Positions 23,785-36,241 of a stretch of DNA of 64,000 nt are shown here, piece by piece (position 1 is the stretch's first letter; the number at the start of each line of letters is the position of its first letter). The translations under genes and the position numbers were made by a program. Source of the stretch: Dioscorea cayenensis subsp. rotundata (lineage: Eukaryota; Streptophyta; Magnoliopsida; Dioscoreales; Dioscoreaceae); NCBI RefSeq assembly GCF_009730915.1, contig NC_052475.1, positions 806,001-870,000 of the forward strand, in the 5' to 3' direction. A model generated the notes under the pieces. It saw only the letters and a program-made list of their open reading frames with translations. It ran no database searches and was not told where the DNA came from.

Positions 23785-26074
23785 CTTTACAACTTGTTTA
23801 AGTTATGCCTGGTTTCTGTAATTGTGATATAGAAGTTATATGTAACTAAAAAACAAGGTGTTCAGGGTTTGGCCTCAAAAAGCAGAGAGATCACTTTCCC
23901 TTTTGCTGCCTTCCTTCTGCTTCGAATCTCTTGGTTCTTTAATTGAGGGAATAACTGCCTTTTTTTATTTTTCTTTAATAATATTTAAATTTGATATTCT
24001 GATAAGTATTCCATCATATATATGGTATAGTATGGATAATTGATATGAAGACTATTTATGTATTGTAATGTTTATAGTTTTAAAATTATAAACAATTTTG
24101 ATATAATTGATTATCCATATGCACATGAAGATATTATTAATTATGTATGTACCATTAATATATATTATAATATAGATGTGGACAATTAAAAACTAAAAAA
24201 TAGTTCAAATACATGTGTCTTGTTGTGAGCAGAATACATTGAAAATAAATTCATTTCTTTTTTTTTTTAATTAAGAAGGAAATGAAGCATAAAATAAATG
24301 TTGGTAGCAGCAGCCTGGCTCACAGATTTTGTGCCAAAACTGCATAAATCACGTGTGTAGGCTCATGTGATTTTTATTTTTTTTCAGTTTTTTTAGTTGT
24401 TAGCTTTTTTTTTTTGTTTGTTTGTTTGTTTGCACCAGTTTTTTCTTTTAATAAATTAATAATTTATTTATTTTACTTGAAAATAAAAAACATGTGTAGG
24501 CACATGCGATTCGTGCTACGTGTCCCATTTATATTTTTAAATTATATGAGAAAAAATAAATGTGACTGATTAAATAATGCCGAAACTTAAGTAGCATTTA
24601 TTAATAAAACCAATGAAGAGTAAAACGTTTTAAGGAAAAACAAATTTTAAATACTACTGCTTTATTTGCTAAAATGAATAAGAGTGTAATTGTTGAGGGT
24701 TTGTGACTTGTCCAAATTTATTAAAAAAATTTAAAAAAAAAAATAAGAATGTTGAGTTGATATACGGTAGTTCATTTTATGCAAAGAATCTCCGTTTTAG
24801 AACTGTATGTTTCATATAGCTCCTCCCTTCAGTGCATAGTACTAAGATTCTAAGAAGTCATATAAAAATCAACTAAAAATATTATAGAAATTTAAAATAT
24901 AATTTTTCAAAATAAAGACGATAATTGGTGCCATTCAGATATGAATTGTTAAAATGTATCTTAAATTAGAACATAATATTCAGTAAACCCAACAAAAAAA
25001 AAAAGGAATATTCCTATTGGCTTGAATTCTTTTTAAAAATAAAAAAAAGAAATAAATAATAATAATAATAATAATAATAAAATTTAAAGTATATGTTATT
25101 GAGATATTACAAAAATTACAAAGATATCTCTAGATGATTTCATTGATTTTGTTCAAATTTGATTTTAGTGTGTTGATTTTGTTCAAATTGATTTCTATAG
25201 ATAGCGAACGCCTAATTTTAAGAGATTTGTCGTTAGCTCTAATTTCAAGCGATTATAATATTTAATGGCATCAAACTTATCTTTTTAAATTTTTTATTAT
25301 CTATTTTCAAAAGTACAATCATTTTTAAATAAATTCAATAAAAATCTTGAATAAATTTATTGAACAGGATAATTTTGATTATCATTATTATAATAAGTAA
25401 TAAAAAGACAATTCTCAGATAGAACAATAAGATTGTTGATAAGCTAATTATTAACATATAGACCAACAAACCAAACAAGAAAACCAAATCATTAAGTAAA
25501 GAAAAGCTAATACTGATGTGCACCAGAACAATTAACATGTTGGACTGTTCCTTTAGTTTTTTCTTCAGAAACCTTCAAACTTCAAACACAAACCAAATTA
25601 AACATCATTATTAGTATGAAACCATGAAAATCAAGCTTCATTGATCTGAAGGCATTGATAAAATCCAAATTAAACTCTTAATCTTTAAGAAAATTTAAGA
25701 TTTTCCAAGTTAGAAGAAAGAGCTGGATTGCAACACAACACTAAGCATAACAATTGTCAATAATTGATTCAAACAGTAAACTAGTTCAATCTTTACCCAC
25801 AATTCAACAACTTGGAATATCAATGGGATTAACAAGTAGGCAATTTTTAGCCTTTAGTTGCAGAAAACTCTCAAAATGTTCTTATTCTCATCTTTCCTTC
25901 AGAAATATGTACCAAATTAAGCATCTAAATTGAACTCTTGATCCTAAAGAAAGTAGTTGAACTACAAAACTTAAAGCTTTGAACAATGAAAATTGAGAGA
26001 ACTTCACAAAGTGCTACACCTACAAACTGAAACAATTCATAGATCAGTTGTGGTCTCCCTGAGATTTGCTGAAT
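23785..26074. other. AT-rich spacer between the glycine-rich paralogues
   Basis: No gene. It contains an (ATA)n run near 25055-25080 and a LINE-3'-end-like scrap near 24430-24490. From about 25540 the DNA resembles the 3' flank of glycine-rich gene 1. Confidence 0.45.
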
Positions 26075-26983
26075 TCAAACAAAGAGCAGGATTGTAAAAC
26101 ACAGAATTGCAGTTGCCAATGAGATGTGAGTGAGTTGTGCATGGCCAATTGCATTGTTCTTCCTCTCATTTGATCTGGCATGTGCAGAACCAGCACTTCC
26201 GGCCACTACTGCAGGTATCATCTTTCCTGAACTTGTTCTGTGACCATTGCCTGAACTCCGAGGAACACTGGCACCACCACCTCTAGCTGATCCACCACTG
26301 GATCCACCACCACCTCTAGATCCTCCAAAACCACCTCTAAATCCTCCAAACAATTTCTCAACAGCAGTTATCTTCCTTTCTTCCTCAGAACTGATAACTA
26401 CAACAGCACATGAAGTATATATATATACATGCATACAGAAAGAATATCAATTAGATTAATGTTACAAAGGGGCATAACAATAACAATAACAATAACAATA
26501 ACAATCAAAGAGTTACTACTCTCTTGTTCACACATTCTATAGCAATTCACAGACACTCTACATTTTTTCCTTTAATTATATTTCAACCAGTGCTTAAACA
26601 TCCTGGAACTGGCACAAGCATAATATCTTTTTTCTCCAAAGATCTCGGAAGTGTTTATCATTGTCAGTTCATAATAAAATTCCTCCATGAAGATGATTAA
26701 ACCATTAGTAAGAGAGGAGAAGTCTATGCCATCCTGCTGTTCATGACATGTTTGAATTTTCAACAGTCTCCCAACCTTTATTTTTTATTTTTTATTTTAT
26801 TTTTTTTGAGTAAACACAATCTTCCACTTAGAAAACATATTCTACAAGAATATCCTGACGAAACAATAATTTTTTTTAATTCTGATTTCAAAACAAGAAA
26901 GAAACTAAAAAAATACCTGAAATGCAGGAAGACATGAACACGACCAAGAGAAGCAATATAAAAGTCTTCCTTCGGAAACTCAT
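26075..26983 (-). CDS. Small secreted glycine-rich protein 2 (tandem pair)
   Basis: Paralogue of the gene at 22869-23784; function not recognised. Exons 26983-26917 and 26397-26075 give 129 aa. Exon 1 is the same length (67 nt) and phase as in the paralogue. The signal peptide is MSFRRKTFILLLLVVFMSSC. The block EEERKITAVEK is conserved, then FGGFRGGFGGSRGGGG gives a Gly/Arg/Ser-rich middle instead of the Gly/His repeats of paralogue 1. KMIPAVVAGSAGSAHAR and the hydrophobic end HISLATAILCFTILLFV follow. The ends and the IPAVV block are kept while the low-complexity middle has diverged, suggesting constraint on processing or anchoring. Confidence 0.74.
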
Positions 26984-27193
26984 CTATGAAACTTGAGTTC
27001 TTCTCCACTTGATAATATTTATAAAGGTATTCTATCTTCTTCTTTGCAAGCTGGATGAGCAGCTATAAATCCTTTGACGGAGATAGAGAGAGCACTGGCA
27101 CTTTCCTCTTTATTGCGTGTCTGTTTCGAGGAATTTATTGGGCTTACACGGTTTGATCGCCGTGTCACATATTGGCCCTTACAGGATTTGTTG

Positions 27194-27565
27194 GGGTAAA
27201 TTTTTTAGTGAGTCACTAAACTTTGGCTCATTTTCACTTTGATCACTGAATTTCAATTTGTATTAATTTAGTCACTCAACTTTAATTTGATTTCAACTAG
27301 TAATAAATCAAGGATTTTAACCCCCAATTGATTACATGGTTGTCTAAAAATTTAAGTCAATCCTCATATTGACACATTATTAAGTCTATTAGAGATGTCT
27401 ACGTCATCGAAAAACAGCCACATCATTCATTTGGAGGTTGAAATATTTTGATTTACTACGAAGTGAAATGAAATTAAAATTGAGTAACCAAATTGATACA
27501 AATTGAAGTTCGGTGATCAAAGTGAAAATGAACCAAAGTTTAGTGACTTACTAAAAAATTTACCC
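27194..27565. mobile_element. Mutator-like MITE (372 bp)
   Basis: Long terminal inverted repeats: the left end GGGTAAATTTTTTAGTGAGT matches the reverse complement of the right end, GGGTAAATTTTTTAGTAAGT, and pairing continues for about 100 bp. It is flanked by GGATTTGTTG and GAATTTGTGG, which agree at 8 of 10 positions and fit a degenerate 9-10 bp target-site duplication. There is no coding capacity. Confidence 0.82.
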
Positions 27566-30500
27566 GAATTTGTGGCCAAGACTGACCTGTGAAAGGGCTA
27601 TTTTTAAGTAAATTTTATCCTTAAACTGACTGTTTTTTATTATTTAAAATTTAAAATAAAAATTTAAGTTAGGGAATATTACCAATTACCTCGCTTGTAA
27701 AAGGTGTTTGTGTTTTGCTGAAGAGATTGGTTCAGACATCAGGTCACGCAAGGTGAAGCTATAAGTGTGATTAGGTGTTAGCTCCACATTAATGTAAAAT
27801 TTTTTATATGATTTTTTTATTTTATTAAAAAATTTAAAAAAAATTCTTGATAATTTTATTATCTGAAAATCTATATAATTTTAACTTTCTTTTTGTTTTG
27901 TTAATGTTAAAATATAATATTTATTTTATTGTATTATTAAGAGTTGACATTATTTACTGCATATTTAATTGAGTAGATTTGAGGGAGGTGAGAAGTGATT
28001 TTCTTATTATATGGTTATTAGAGCTCATTTAGTTGATGAGAGCTAAATTGTGAGTACATCGATTAATTAATTTATTGGAGAATGAAGTTACACTCAGAAG
28101 TTAACTATGGAGATTGTTTAGTGACTTAATTGAATGTTATTTTTGAGTGGAGCTATATAAGGAGGGTGGAATTTGAATTAATTGAAACTATACTTGGAAC
28201 CGTGAAGATTACATTGGAAATGATTTAAAGTGATTTTGGGTTAATTAAAGAAATACCAAGTTTGGGCATTCGAGTGAAGAAAGTTTAGATCTTGCTAATA
28301 TAATTGATGAGGACAATAGTTTGTAGGTTTGCAGAGATCGATTGGAAATTTAGCTGAGTTTGAGTGTGAGCTCAACCGGAAGGATTAGTATATGTTGTGT
28401 TGTAACTTGAAACTGTGACTCAACCATTTTCAGCAGGTATTTAAGCTAAGTTATAACTATTAGTTCTGCCGATGTGGTTTGTAGTTTTAGGAAAACACTC
28501 AAACACTCATGCAATCTCATACAAACCAAACAAGAAAAGAGATACATAAAATTGGTAACCTAGTTAGGCGTCCACTCATCTATGTCTGGGGGGCCAAGCC
28601 CGGAGATAAACAATCCACTAAAAGATGTGAAAATAGATGAGTACAAACACTTGTCACTCACTATCTCCACAATAAAATTCACTACCCTCTCTAGATTGTC
28701 TAGTGCTCCCACACTCTTTTACACAAGTGACACTCCCAATTTCAGAGTAAGGTAGCTTATATAAACGCCTCAACATTCCAAATATAGCACATACCTCTTT
28801 TAGAATCTCCGATGCTACTAATTTAAAAACTTTCCAAAATTAGCTGTTACAACATGAATTGCAACATGGTCCTGACTACTGACTTGACTGAGTTCTGGTT
28901 ACGTTGCGGACGACCTCATGACCCATCAATCTCCCGGTCATGCTTAGTCCGAGTCAGTGCAGTTAAATCTCCAGATCCCGACTGCCGGCAACTGGCCTAC
29001 CTCCTCAGTTCCTCATCACGCAGTCCCCTTGCAAGGGGCGCACGTCCTTGTGTGTCTTCCACGAAACTTACCAAACTTGATCTTCAATTCACCCAAGTTT
29101 GGCCTTCAAATCTTCCCAAGAAAGATCTTCAATCAATCATTTCAATCATGCCAACAATAGGCATATCTTCAAATCTTACCCTTAATAATCTTCAATCATC
29201 CTCATTAAAGTTTCTTCAAATCATACCATCAATAGTCTTCAATCATATTATTGATAGGTATTTCTTCAGTTAAGCTTCATCCATATTTAGTCTTTAATCA
29301 AATCACCCTAAATATGGTTTTGATATGATCTTGTCTTTAAGTTGTAATACATTGCTAAAAATAACTCCACCAAGATCTTCAAGATATTTGCCTCCAAGTC
29401 AAGACTCCTTGTTATGTCATCAATTATGCCATGTTACACAAGTTGCCATGTCACTTTGACTATATGTCAATTTATACCAATTATAGTGTGGTTGCACTAA
29501 CAATAACTTATGTTATAAAAAAAGTTATGACACTACATTTCAAATGGGTGGAGAATAAGATAAAAAAAAGGCATATTTAAGAGGTGGTTCATGTATGGTT
29601 TATGATGCAAGAGGCTTGAGGGAAGAGTGTGAGAAAATTAGTTGATTTTGAGAGAGAGAGAGAGAGAGAGAGCGCGAGCGCTTCTAGTCATTTAGAAACC
29701 TTGGCGTGCCGTGTCAATTGTGATTGAGGTTGATAGGAGATTAGTTAAAACAAAGCTTCTAGTCATTTAGAGATTTTTGATAAATGAAGAAGACCTTTGT
29801 TATTTTCTAGTGGTCTTTGTCTTCTTAATTGTGTTTTTTTTTTTTTTCTATTTATTTTAGTTCTAGTTTGTAAATTTTACGTGGGGCATCACTCCTAATG
29901 AGATGGCTTTTATTTTAATAAATTCATAATTTATCTAATTTTTTTTAATATATATATATAAATTCTTGTTAGAGATTAAAAAAACAGATATGCAGTGTCA
30001 AACTGTGTTACCGATTTTTGTATCTCTTATTTTAGATTTTTGCTTTTTGTGATTGATAACTTAAAAATTTGATACTTCAAAAAGACAAGAAAAATTAATA
30101 TTTTAATTAATTAAAAGTAACCACACAAATAGACAGGACCATGGCCGGATACTAGTAGCTTCATCATTTTGACTTATTAACTGCCGCATAATCAGCTTTT
30201 ATGTGGGTTTCATAAGTAAATCTTATCAACACCTCCAAACTAGAACGTATAATGGTAATATTCATGCTTTCTCAAACATGGTAGACCTGGATCATAGTAA
30301 GATTATTCATTATAAATATGTTTAGAAAATAGAATATTTGAATTTATGATTAAAATATTAATAGCGAGAGCTGCATAACTTGTTTTATGTAGCTCTTGTG
30401 GAACAAAATCAAGACTCACGAGTAATCTTAATGGTCATCACTGGTAGATATAGTGATAATAATCATCATGTCTTCTCAAAGATAATAATTTAGATTAATT

Positions 30501-32452
30501 AATTAATTAATTAATTAATTAATTAATTAATTAAAATAATATAATTTATTGAAAAAAAAAAGATCAATATAAGACTAGAATCAAGACTTGTATGATCAAC
30601 TAACAAACTACGTTAGTGCAAGACTAGCAAAACAGAAGAAACCTGTAAGGCGTATGTATCTTATTATCAAATTAATTATAAAATTAATAACACAAATCAT
30701 ATAAATTTTTAAAATTTTTATAATTTAAATCATTTCAAATAAATTGTTTCTTTTTATAAATTGCATCAAGGGGTTTTTTTTCCTTTAAATTATGTAATTC
30801 TTTTCCAAACCAATTATCATTGTTTACCCACGGCCACAAGTGTGATATATGGGCCACACGAAGTACATAAATTCATAAGTCAGTGAAGACCCTGATTTAA
30901 AAAAAAAAAAAAATAGATAAACGACCATATATTTCTCACTGATTTTTTCCTCTTCTCTCATTGTCACAATAAAAATCTTAATTAATGTGGTGGGGTTTTT
31001 TTAAGACACTTTTGACTTATCTTTGTCCGTGCAAGACATTATTATTATTATTATTATTATATCTAAGAAACTATATAAGATAGCTTGATGTGCCTATTTT
31101 AAAATTTATATATATATATATATATAGATACACAGAAAAAAAAATCATTTTGGTCCTTTGCTTTAGATATTTATTTTGATTCAACGATTAAAACATGGTT
31201 TTAAATATCAAGAATCACTCTATAATTTTGTCAGCAATCTTATTATCTTATAATCAAAATTAATATGTTTCGAGTTGATGAATTATATCATGTAAATCAT
31301 AGTTGATATAGATATGTAGTAGTGCCATTAACTCTTATATAAAAAATCAAGAGTTTGCTTTCAAAAGATGACTGAGAATTTAAAAGGTGTGTTAGATGAC
31401 TTGTGTAAGTTGTCAATATATATGTAATGTAAATATATAATTCTTACTAATAATGTGTACTTCATAGTTTTAATAAGAAAATCCTTAATCAATGCATAAA
31501 AAAAATTCTAAAAACATTAGAAAGAAAAAAGTGTACGAAAGTATTACTATATTAAAATAGTCATAAGTTAAGAGAGTGACAACTCATTTCTAACTAAGAG
31601 GTTATGATTTATTCATATTTATTAAAAAAAATTATAAGTAATAAAATTTGAAATTCCAATATTTATGTACTTATTTTAAAAAAACAAAAAAAAACATATA
31701 CATTATAAAAACAAGACGAATATTTATTTTCAATAAAATAAAAAAAACATTAAAGTGATTGAGAGTTTGTTGGCATTAATTTCTAATGAGATTGGAATAC
31801 TTGAGAGCATCGAGATGAAATAAAATTATATGTTACCCACTTTCCCACTTCAAATATAAAATTACTGAGTTGAATTTTAAATAACACCTTATCTTGCTAA
31901 TGTTGTAGTCTTTCTAATTTATTTTTTTTTACTTTTTTATTTTTATGAATAGACGACAAACATCTTATACAAATTATTGATAAATAATATTTGCTTATAT
32001 GCACAGTATATGAACAGTGCTATTAGAAAAATGATTCAAACTCTTACCTTCTCTCCTGCACTCTCTTATATGATACAATTAGGCTATTCAATAATTTACT
32101 AGTCTATCTATTTGGTTCTCTTCTACTTGTATTAATTGTGTTTTTAAATAAACTATGATTTATTTATTATTTTTTTTTAAAAACTAACAATGCATGGTAC
32201 TGGCTTCTATAATGCACCTTAAAAATTCCACTAGTTTATTGACCAACACAAACAAACAAGAAACCAACTCACTAAGAAAAGCTGGTACTATTTGGAAAAT
32301 AACAAGTGGGACAATTTTTTATACAGGGAAGACTTGAATAGATTCAACGGGTGATAGATAGTCTTTTAATTAGCTTGTATTCATTTCTCCGCCACTGAAC
32401 TGGAACAACGTCATCTTCTTCTTCTCCTTCTTCTTCATTGGCCACACTAATA
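27566..32452. other. AT-rich repeat-like region, no supported gene
   Basis: Almost 5 kb without a convincing gene. It contains a GC-richer block (about 28490-29500) discussed in the findings, GA repeats near 29651-29673, a (TTAA)n run at about 30493-30533, TA microsatellites near 31110, a LINE-3'-end-like scrap (29830-29950), and a diverged SINE relative near 31950-32090. The right end is the promoter of invertase 1. Confidence 0.45.
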
Positions 32453-34999
32453 ATGGCTACTCCTCATCAATCCAATCCAATATGGTTGCTGATCTTGTTC
32501 TGCTGTTACTACTTCATTTTGTCTGAAAAAGTTGAGGTGGTGGAGGCCACTAGAAGGAACTTCTTTAATCCACAATCTTCAGATTCCACAATAGTCAGCA
32601 GTGTCTACAGAACTTCATACCACTTCCAACCCCCTCACAACTGGATCAATGGTATGTTGATTGTTCAATCTTTCTATATATGAGTTTATCTCTCTATTCA
32701 CACTGTTTCTAATCTTCAGTTTCTGTTTCTTGTTCTCATGCATGGTTTCTCTCAAACATAACAACAACAAACAAACAAACAAAACAAAACAGATCCCAAC
32801 GGTATGCAGTAATTAAACAACCATATATAATGCTGTTCATTTGTTTCATATCGTTTGATTCATGTTTTGAATGTATAAAAACCAGGACCAATGTATTACA
32901 AAGGGATATACCACTTGTTTTACCAGTATAATCCAAAGGCAGCAGTGTGGGGGAATATTACATGGGGTCACTCTGTATCTACAGACATGATAAACTGGAT
33001 ACCGTTAGATATTGCTCTAAACCCAACAAAGCCATTTGACATTGATGGCTGCTGGTCAGGGTCTGCCACCATTCTTCCAAGCTTGAACAAGCCTGTGATT
33101 CTCTACACTGGTAGCAACCAAGAAAAGCATCAAGCCCAAAACATTGCCTTTCCCAAGAATCTCTCTGATCCTTACCTTATAGAATGGATTAAACCTGATG
33201 AATACAACCCTGTCATGTCTGCCACTGGTGACATAAACCCAGCCCAGTTCAGAGACCCAACAACAGGGTGGATGGGTAGTGATGGGTACTGGAGAGTGGC
33301 TTTGGGTGCAGAGATTGGTGGTGTGGGAATGGCTCTGTTGTATAAAAGCAAAGACTTTGTTAGGTGGGAGAGGGCTGACAAGCCATTGCACTCTCCCAGA
33401 GGCTCTGGGATGTGGGAATGCCCAGACTTCTATCCTGTTGCATTGGAGGGAAAGAGAGGAATGGAGACATCTTTGAACAGTGAAGATGTGAAACATGTGT
33501 TGAAGATGAGTCTAGGGGAAACTCATTCTGATCATTATTTGTTGGGGAGGTATGATGAGGAGAAGGATATGTTCATTCAGGATAATGAGGAAAAGGAGAA
33601 GAATTACAGGTTTTGGAGGAGGTATGATTATGGGAACTTTTATGCTTCCAAGAGTTTCTTTGATGCAGGGAAAGAGAGGAGGATTTTATGGGGTTGGTCC
33701 AATGAGTCTGATAGTAAACCTGATGATATTGCCAAGGGATGGGCAGGCATTCAGGCAAGTTTCTGTCTCACATTTCATTATTTATTTATTTATTAAGAAA
33801 TCCTTTTTTTTTTTTCAGACAATACCAAGAATGGTTTGGTTAGATGAGAATGGAAAGCAGCTTGTGCAATGGCCAATTAAGGAGCTTGAATCTCTCAGAA
33901 GGAAAAGAGTTCACTTTCATGACATAGAGCTCAAAGCTGGAGGTTTGCTGAACATCAAAGGAGTTAAAGCTTCACAGGTCTGTATTAAACTTTGTTTGAA
34001 GTTAGGTGTGACTGCAATATTGTTTTATGTGATCCATGGAGTGGGTTCATAGTTTTTTTTTTTTCTTTTTTTTTTAAATGAATGAAATAGATGGATGTTG
34101 ATGTTGAGTTTGAATTGCCAAGCTTGGAAAAAGCTGGACCATTTGATAGTTTATTGGCACTAGACCCTCAAGTTCTCTGTGAGAAAGGGAATTTCTCCAC
34201 TCAAAGTGGAATAGGACCATTTGGTTTGCTGGTTATGACATCCCTGAACAAAGATGAGCTCACAGCCATCTACTTCAAGATCTTCGAAGCTTATGATAGA
34301 CATGTTGTTCTAATGTGCTCTGATCAAAGAAGGTAGGATATGATATATAAACTGTGTGCTCAGTTTGCTTATAAACAATTACTCGTACTTATACATTTGA
34401 TATCTTTTTTGTTATAAATAACAGGTCCTCTTTAAGACCAGAACTATACCTCCCAGTTTATGGTGGTTTTGTGGACATAGACATAGAGAAGGAAAGGAGA
34501 ATCTCTCTAAGAACTCTGGTATGTTGATGAAATCTCTGCCTTTTCTTTATACTGAATTTAGTGATATGACCCTAAAACTAACACTAAAGTGATCTATATA
34601 TATATAAGTACTTAAAGTACCCCTCAAATTGCTTGTGAGCTGTAAAATTGACATAAGCTTCTATAATTCTTATTGAGAAAATTTTGATTTTTATTTGAAT
34701 CAAAAGATATATTTAATTTTGATTGATTAACTCAAGTAATATATATATATTTTCAATATGATTTTCACTAAAAGAAAAGTGTAAATATGAAACAGGTTGA
34801 TCATTCAGTTGTGGAGAGCTTTGGAGGAGAGGGTAGGACATGCATGACAGCCAGAGTTTATCCTGCTTTTCTGGTCACAAGCAAAGCTTATCTGCATGCA
34901 TTCAATAATGGATCAGAAACAATCCGCATTTTGCATCTTAATGCATGGAACATGGCAAAACCTAGCATTAATGTTGCACAAGATCAGTTCCTTATATGA
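32453..34999 (+). CDS. Acid invertase 1, cell-wall type (GH32 beta-fructofuranosidase)
   Basis: Splits sucrose to glucose and fructose, probably in the cell wall. Exons 32453-32651, 32793-32801 (the 9-nt DPN mini-exon), 32886-33754, 33819-33977, 34091-34332, 34425-34518 and 34796-34999 give 591 aa. A signal peptide comes first ([14 protein letters not shown]). The catalytic residues fit: Asp67 (NDPNG, nucleophile), Asp193 (FRDP, transition-state stabiliser) and Glu247 (WECPDF, acid/base). The Pro in WECPDF is the cell-wall-type mark; vacuolar enzymes have Val. The five-bladed propeller is followed by the C-terminal beta-sandwich. Exon 3 is undivided, as in typical plant invertases. The intron after exon 3 has a GC donor (CAG|GCAAGT), since using a nearby GT would break the frame. 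I start at the ATG at 32453; the frame upstream has no ATG. Confidence 0.95.
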
Positions 35000-35207
35000 C
35001 ATTTGTGGCTTTTCATTATTTTAGAAAAAATAAAACAGTACTCCAATTACTCATCAATTCCTCAATTAATGTTGGCCATTATGGATTTCTTAATGTATTC
35101 AATAATTACAAATAAACCTCTACTGTAATTACTCATCATATAATATCATAAAACATTCATATTATGGATAAATAATACTTTCTCGTGTTTTTTTATTTAT
35201 CCATTTT

Positions 35208-35343
35208 TTTTTCTTTAAAATAAATATGAATAAATCACAGTTTTATTGAAATAAAAACGAATAGAAATATAAGAGAAGTCCTCTCATTAGAGATTCTCAT
35301 TAAAGGTGAGGAACAAAAACAAAAGACAACAATAAAAAACTAC
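35208..35343 (-). mobile_element. LINE 3'-end fragment with target-site duplication
   Basis: A 136-bp insertion flanked by TTATCCATTTT on both sides (35197-35207 and 35344-35354). Block B keeps the uninterrupted site TTATTCATTTT at 47660-47670. On the minus strand it ends in the ATAAATCA...TATTT/poly(A) pattern shared by other LINE tails here. It therefore arrived after the segmental duplication. Confidence 0.75.
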
Positions 35344-35769
35344 TTATCCATTTTAATATTAAAAAAATCAATTAAAATTATTTGATAATTTAAAATTTAA
35401 ATATTACTATTTTAACAAATTTATCAATTTTTTATTTACCCATCTATGCGTTTTTAATGGTTAAATATCTTTAGTGATTAGACTGCTTTTGTGTTTTTAT
35501 TTTTTATTTTTATTTTAATTATACTGATATATTTTATATTGAGTTTTCGATTTATCTACTTTATTAAAAAAAAATCTTCTCTTAATCCATTAAATATCCT
35601 TGAAATTTTTTATAAGCTTTAAAATGGTAAAAAAAAAAAATCAATTAATCCATTTCCCCAAATTTAGAATAGTGATTTTATTGGATATAAGATATTGTCA
35701 TAATCTTTTATTAATTTTTTCAATGTAATTATTTCATTTATATTTGAATCATATTTATCATTATTATTA

Positions 35770-35958
35770 TTATTATTTTTTTTTGACAAAGTCGACAAAC
35801 GACAAAACAAAGGACAAGTGGTGGAAGGGAGAACGAGAGATAATCCTCACACATAACTCCCACAGGACCTTAAATATAAATTGTAAGCTGAAAAATTCGA
35901 ACTCAAGACCTCTCACTTACAACCATGGGTAGTTAGCATTGGGCAAACCCAAAGTTCC
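35770..35958 (-). mobile_element. tRNA-derived SINE with ~15-bp target-site duplication
   Basis: On the minus strand the head has an A-box-like TTTGCCCAATGCTAACTACC and a B-box-like TCTTGAGTTCGAATTTTT, and the tail is poly(A) (T run at 35776). TTATCATTATTATTA flanks both ends (from 35755 and from 35959). It is a different family from the SINE at 11969. Confidence 0.75.
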
Positions 35959-36241
35959 TTATCATTATTATTAAATCATATAATCATGATAACTATCATT
36001 TCCATTTTTCTTTTCTAATTCCCGAGTCAATCTAATACCAAAAACAGTATATATATATATATATATATATATTTATAATCTGAGACTGAATGGGACACGG
36101 GACCCGGTAAACAATGATCAATATTTCTAGTATTTTTATACAGTACAGTACACTACTTGTCAGGTATTCATAATTTAAAAAAATAAAATTAAAAACTAAA
36201 ACAGCATCCATCAAACATGCCTCCGCACAAGACACCTCGAC

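Noticed and set aside
28854-29273. 139-aa ORF
   Set aside because: No domain, unusual composition, lies in repeat-like DNA, no splice or promoter context.
32438-32452. Upstream extension of invertase 1
   Set aside because: It starts with ATT; the first real ATG is at 32453 and gives a normal signal peptide.
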